Shown in pieces: positions 58,765 through 64,000 of a stretch of DNA of 64,000 bases. The position numbers and the translations under genes were made by a program. The DNA is taken from contig OX453286.1 of assembly GCA_949710005.1 (NCBI GenBank), positions 12,932,242 to 12,996,241 on the forward strand, in the 5' to 3' direction. Origin of the DNA: Ricordea florida (Eukaryota; Cnidaria; Anthozoa; Corallimorpharia; Ricordeidae). Numbering within the stretch: position 1 is the first letter of the stretch; every line of letters begins with the position of its first letter. The notes below the pieces were generated by a model. The model was not told where the DNA came from and ran no database searches. It saw only the letters and a list, made by a program, of their open reading frames with translations.

Positions 58765-59940
58765 TAAACAAACCTTCTTCAGAAAAATGATCTTCTGAAT
58801 GCAACACTTTTGAATGAGAAGCAAACTGATCAAAGATTTCAAATTTTTATGTCCTTTAATCATATAAAGATCTCCCCTGTCGACGGCTAAGAAATACTCC
58901 CACGGGAATTTTCTCTTGGCGGCAAATTGCAGAATGTAGCGCTTTCACTGGCAGCTTTTCGCGTTGTCGACGTTGTCATTTAGTGTGTCGATTGAGAACT
59001 TTGGTTTCAACGCCGTTGTTTTCGCAAAAAATGTTCTTCTAAATTGTAAAATGTCTCAAATGTATGTTAGTCATTCACGTGTTGTGTTGGACCAGGTCTA
59101 CTTATAGTTCACACTTTTACGGTTATTTATTTCTTTTGTTAAGTAACTACAGCTGATTGCAGTGAATAAATGAAGGCAGTAATTTTTTAAACTTACAATG
59201 TAATTAAGAAAAGAATAATTAATAATTATTTTTTCATTCTCGCGAAAAATGTTTTTCGGGCTGGTAGATGTTGGTTACAGCTTGCCCGAAGGGCAATCTG
59301 TAAAATTAATTTTCTTTGCACCCTGCTTGGAGTAAACATTTATTTTACCGAGGTGTTCGTTTTAACACGAAAATGAGAAGAGTTGTGTCCTGCATTTCCC
59401 AGTAGCGTGTACAAATCTTTTAAATACATTTACGCAAATAGAATGGTTAATTTCATCAGGAATAGAATACAGTACATTGATAATTTGTGTTTTTTGTAGA
59501 ATATACTCCATGACTTTGTAGGTAGAAAGACCGTACTAATAGCAGACGAAAGTTTAGACAAAAATCATAGCAAGTTAACCGACCTCGACACTTAACTATA
59601 GTTAAAAACGTTTGTGAATTCCTTCGCAATATTTTAGAATGCTTTTACAGTTTAAAGTGAAATGAAAGTACTAACGGGAGCCCCACTTTTAGGCTTGGCT
59701 AAATCTATATATTAAATATTTAATATTAAATATTTAAGAAAAAGAAAAAAACTAAAGGTCATACTTAAAAATAAGCCTTTTCACAAATGCATTCTTAAAT
59801 CTATCAGAGTTTGTTTGCGGATGATACTTCTAGTTGACGGAGGTTCGTTCGAGGAGATCGGACGTGCCAAAATTTGCTCCAGGAATTTGCTCTAGGAATT
59901 ACATCAGTTTTGACGCACAGCTAACTTTATTAAGCTTATC
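58765..59940. other. Right flank without recognised gene
   Basis: AT-rich sequence. The last ~120 bp may be the 5' untranslated part of the LINE that follows. No coding frame is supported. Confidence 0.4.
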
Positions 59941-60711
59941 ATGTCGGTGAAAACACTAAGGAAAGAGAACGATCAACTTAAATCGAAGTTAAAAGGAATC
60001 GAATCAGAGTTGGAGTCGCTAATAGCTTCCATGAAAACGACTATACAGAACAATGAAGAACGAGAACATGGCGTCCAATTGTTAAGGTACCAAACAAAAC
60101 GATTGTCCAGTAAGCTTGACACACTTTCATCGCAAGTCGACCGAATTGCCCAAGCCATCGAATCTCTTGAGATGTATAGCTATCAATATAATATCAAGAT
60201 TGTTGGCATTCCACAAGTGTCAGAGAGGGAGTCTCCCGAAGACACAACGTCAGTTTGTTTGAAACTATTTTCATTCATTGAAGGAGACATCGCAATACAG
60301 GATATCGATAATGTCCACCGAGTTCCGGCAAAATCAGCTCAGGCCGGCAGACCGAATCCTATTATTTGTAAGTTTATCCGGCGATTAGCCAAAGAGAAGG
60401 TCATGTCAGCAAGAAGAGCTACTAACAATGTGGTAGCTGCCGACCTTGACCTGACGCCTGGCTCGATCAGCCATATTGGCATTTACGACCACCTTACTCC
60501 ACGGTTGCAAGATTTGCTAAACGAAGCCAGTCGCGTTAAGATCGGTAATAACTACAAATACTGCTGGGCTAAAAATGCCGCCATTTATCTACGCCAAAGT
60601 GATGCATCCAGAGTTATTAAGCTTAACAGGATCAACGATCTTACCGCTCTGTTGTCAAACAGTGCGACCACATCAGCCCAAGGATCTGATGCACAAAATG
60701 TGGAAGAGTAA
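59941..60711 (+). CDS. LINE ORF1 protein (256 aa)
   Basis: Intact frame resembling L1-type ORF1 RNA-binding proteins. Residues about 1-75 are a coiled coil (RKENDQLKSKLKGIESELESL). About 80-165 is an RRM-like domain (LEMYSYQYNIKIVGIP, IDNVHRVPAK, IICKFIRR). About 170-235 is a C-terminal domain with SARRATNNVV and YKYCWAKNAAIYLR. The protein would coat its own RNA. An ORF2 fragment follows downstream, so this is the 5' half of a LINE. Codon use and GC differ from the viral elements. Confidence 0.8.
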   Translation: MSVKTLRKENDQLKSKLKGIESELESLIASMKTTIQNNEEREHGVQLLRYQTKRLSSKLDTLSSQVDRIAQAIESLEMYSYQYNIKIVGIPQVSERESPEDTTSVCLKLFSFIEGDIAIQDIDNVHRVPAKSAQAGRPNPIICKFIRRLAKEKVMSARRATNNVVAADLDLTPGSISHIGIYDHLTPRLQDLLNEASRVKIGNNYKYCWAKNAAIYLRQSDASRVIKLNRINDLTALLSNSATTSAQGSDAQNVEE

Positions 60712-60949
60712 CTTGTGAGTGATAGGGATATTTTTTTTTCTCTAGTTAAGATGAGAGAAGCAAACCCAAACTAAGGTAAAGCATAAATTTTGAATGTGGC
60801 ATAGCTAGTGCACATGGTCAATTCAATAATCTTCTTCCTTTTACCTTACTCACTAAAACTTCTTTAGACAAACTACGTAGCTTTCACGACATTGACTTGT
60901 TTAGCCTTAATACTCATCCAGATGATCACGAAAACCAACTAAACACTTG

Positions 60950-61334
60950 TATTCGATGTAAATTTAAAAAAAACCCTAGCTAAAAATCAATCTGAACATG
61001 GAATTTCAATCTTTCATACTAACAATTTACAAACACAGCTTTGAGATGAATTAAATTTTCATTTTTCTGTTATTGGACTTACGGAAACCAAAATTTCATA
61101 TACTAATTCTGATCAAAATATCCCGCATCTAAAAGGTTACAACTTTGAGTATGTCCCAACACCACTGGCTTGTGGAGGTGTTGGTATGTATATCAGTGAC
61201 ACTTTAAATTACATGGTGCTAGAAAACATTTCGAATGAAGCATTCCAGGCATCGTGGATTGAAATTCTCAACCGCAAGAAAAATATTGTTTGTGGAATTT
61301 TTTATAGGCAACACAATTCTCCGGAATCTTCTCA
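60950..61334 (+). pseudogene. LINE ORF2 endonuclease fragment, truncated
   Basis: The frame reads FSVIGLTETKIS (EEP catalytic Glu), GYNFEYVPTPLACGGVGMYI and CGIFYRQHNSPESS, typical of a LINE endonuclease domain. An in-frame TGA is present at 61042-61044. The sequence is cut off at about 61335 by the start of repeat copy R5, so the rest of ORF2 is missing. Confidence 0.75.
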
Positions 61335-62999
61335 ATTATTCCTCGCGAAGCGAGGCCGAAGGCCGAGCGTAGCGAGGTTACTAATCGTGTCGGTTTCGGT
61401 CAGACCACGTGGCTCGCAAGCCCGAGTAAATCGAGCCGAGAGTTTTTATATATGTATATATATATATATATCTATATTTTAAAGGTGTCCGTTCGCAGGC
61501 CAGGTTACCTGGCAATAGTAGCGCACTTCAGAACTATTGAACTTCCGCCATTGAGAATTCGGTGATGCCTTTTTGAAGGTAATGTAAATTTTGTGGAAAC
61601 CGATTTCACTCTTCCTGGAAGTACATCCCAGCAAGATGATCTCCGAGATATTCAAGAAAGATTAGCCCGAGATCGTCGCCGAGTAAGTTAGAATACCGTG
61701 AAAATCAACACAAGGAAAGAATGACTCAAAGCACGGATAGAGAAACGACAGCAGGGAGAATAACAACAGAAATCGCAGCAAGGACAACAACCACTCGCTC
61801 CAGAAAAAGGCAAACGAAACAGCAGGGAAAAGGACCAGGAATTCAACCAAGTTAGTTTTGAATTTGAATGTGTTATTGATAGAAATACAGGACATGAGTG
61901 AACGATTACATAACGAAATATATTGGCGTACTAAATTTAGCAAAACGACTTACATGTAGAAGGGAAACCGAGTAGGAACGACTTCAACGATTGAAGATGT
62001 CTCTGGAAAATAATTCTATTAGTCTAAAAACGGAATTGGAAGACGACCAACAGATTACAAAAGAATGTAAGTTGGTATTTGTCATAATAAAACGATAGCG
62101 TTTCCATTTTGAAGAAATTCCCAACATAGAGAGTTGCAGTTGTTATAGCAATCATTTATAACGATGTGATCTGATATCATTGCAATAGTGAAAATATTGT
62201 AAATTTATAGAATTTTAAACAGAATATATACCCAGTGTCACTATGAAGTACTGGTTCTGCAATTTTATCAGTGATCAATGCCATCATTTGAAAATAAAGC
62301 AAATGTTATTACTTACTTCTGAGTAGTATTTCTCTTTGCTATATATATATATATGTATGTATTCTCTGATTGAAAGGTTTCAATAATATTGCATAGAGAC
62401 AACAAGTTTCATAGCCTTTTCACAATGAGTAAGTTTTACCTTAGAGTTCAATGACCCCCCCGATAATATTGCTATCTAGAACCCTTTTTCCACAAATGAA
62501 ATGCTAATTCAAGCCTTAATTTACAAAGTTAGACATAACATGTTAACCTTGTTACTTTCTGCTGTTTACTTCATTTTATGATGTCAAATACCAATCTTTA
62601 ATAACAACCACAACATACAGTTAACCTTTTACATTGAAAAAACTTTATAAAGAAGAAAATAAATTTTGTAATGTCAAAATGTTTATAATCTTTCTCATAT
62701 ATTCATTGCAAGTGTGCTGTATGTAGTAACAAGTGTTTCAAGTTTCCTAAATACCCTAAAGTATGCTTTCAATAATGATTTTCCACACAAACTGTATAGA
62801 AAAATGACTGCACTAGATTCTAAGCATTAAAAGAAATGGTACTGTTTGGAGCTGTTTTGATTACTACCACCTCTGATGGAAAGCCTATTAAGAAGATTTT
62901 GGTATTGCTTGTAATAGTAGAGTAACAATACCTTTACCAAGATTAGGACATGCATCCCACCCCATAAAAATATATTATGTTTAACATAAAAAATATAAC

Positions 63000-63033
<34 letters not shown>

Positions 63034-64000
63034 TCAATACCAGTAATAATAATAATAGTAATGATAATAATAATAGTTTGTCTCGTTACTATATGTCATT
63101 GGTTACAAGTTCAATGCCATGACTTTTTCGATGAAATACCATAAAATAAATCTTTCTTCTGCAGTTTTTATAATAGAAATTTTCATATATTCAAATAATA
63201 TACTATTCTCTGGTTGGGTACGGATATTTTGCATGTTTTTGTAACAACACAATTAAACTTTCATGTGGTATATACTTGTGACTGATTGATGTTGATTTCA
63301 CATTATATTCTTATAGGAGTACATAGTGCAGCAATCTTTTTCAACATGTTAAGATTTCAATAACTCTTTCTTACATGTATTGTTTTTATGATATGAACTA
63401 AAAATAGCACAACCACATACTATACAGTTGGCACTCACTATTACCAAACCTTTATTCAAAGTTCTTGTAGAATCCAACTGTTTTATCCCCATTTTTTATG
63501 TAATGACATTGTATCTCACACTTCTGTTGACATGGCATCTCTTTTGAGGGAAGAGGAATTTTCTATCTACCACTAGGGGTACCATTGCAACTGAAGAGAG
63601 TACACAAATTGAAACATGCATCTTCATAATGCTCTCAATTGTGGTTACCTAGGATTGAAATAATGACTGCAGTAGACAATAAAATATCTAATCAGAAGAT
63701 TCTTCTTACAATGAATCTCATGCAATTATTAGAAAAAAACATAAACAAAAAATAATTGGAGCATTCAACTCATCCTCGGTGTAAGAACATATTGTGTTTA
63801 AAAGTGATGTACAACAAAGAAGACAAAGGAGTAGAGACTAAGAAAATACAACTCCAAAAAAAACCCAGGTTTTTACACCCGGTGGTAAACACAAGCATTC
63901 ATATCAACTCTTCAAGATTTCACCTTCAAAATATTTACAATAATTTTCAATTTGTGTTAACTGAATATTATTGTGATACTTCATTGACTCTGTATTCCCT
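61335..64000 (-). repeat. AT-rich dispersed repeat, copy R5 (runs off the window)
   Basis: Starts with the GC-rich arm seen at 7132-7243 (CCTCGCGAAGCGAGG, GAGCCGAGAG), then (TA)n and the same body as R3 and R4, with an (AAT)n tract at about 63000-63035. It is inserted in LINE ORF2, which gives a clean 5' edge for the family: the element begins at or just after 61335. The end is outside the window. Confidence 0.8.

Noticed and set aside
1-64000. CRISPR array, bacterial operon or phage origin
   Set aside because: Repeats lack regular spacer structure, and LINEs, microsatellites and AT-rich dispersed repeats show a eukaryotic genome.

Overview
The window is a piece of an AT-rich, repeat-laden animal genome, most likely an anthozoan cnidarian (coral or sea anemone). 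That placement is inferred from the style of the retroelements: a LINE with a PHD finger and a 2A-like leader, Mutator-like transposase-domain fragments, and dispersed CXC-type cysteine-rich fragments. No ordinary intact host gene was recognised. Nearly everything readable belongs to mobile or viral elements.

Layout. Positions 1-13006 hold a nest of four copies (two direct, then two inverted) of an AT-rich repeat of about 2.7-3.5 kb with a GC-rich border motif and (TA)n tracts. A perfect palindrome of tRNA-like genes is inserted in one copy. At 13074-14035 there is a broken Mutator-like transposase-domain gene, interrupted by element A (14036-29189, 15154 bp). Positions 29190-43206 carry degenerate sequence: a CXC-type pseudogene, a 3'-truncated CR1/L2-like LINE, a large foldback, a THAP-like exon and a 57-bp coding minisatellite. 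Element B (43207-58759, 15553 bp) follows in the opposite orientation. The right flank holds a LINE with an intact ORF1, truncated in ORF2 by a fifth copy of the AT-rich repeat (61335-64000).

Elements A and B are two complete, collinear Polinton/Maverick or adintovirus-like integrated dsDNA viruses. Each has long, almost identical terminal inverted repeats (335/335 bp in A; 424/425 bp in B) that start 5'-AG and are flanked by 5-bp target duplications (GCTTC and ACTTC). Each encodes a family B DNA polymerase with an Endonuclease VII-like zinc insertion, a retrovirus-type DDE integrase, an A32/FtsK-HerA-type packaging ATPase, a probable double-jelly-roll major capsid protein, and about eight structural or membrane proteins of unknown function in a fixed order. 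A zinc-repeat protein starts inside the TIR at the end opposite the polymerase. Most genes are open in both copies. The exceptions are a polymerase split at an A-AAA-AAG heptamer in A, a frameshifted membrane gene in B, and a small broken ORF in B.

The most interesting features are: (1) an octamer T(T/C)TAAAGA placed 22-29 nt before the ATG of nearly every structural gene in both elements, but not before polymerase, integrase or the TIR genes, a candidate late promoter; (2) TIRs that supply a shared start and SAP-like N-terminus to two otherwise different terminal genes; (3) conserved GTTATRTAAC hairpins between the terminal convergent genes; (4) a long conserved spacer with CACGTG and CRE-like sites. 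A simple reading is an early/late scheme, with polymerase, zinc protein and integrase under TIR or spacer control and capsid and membrane genes under the octamer. This is inference.
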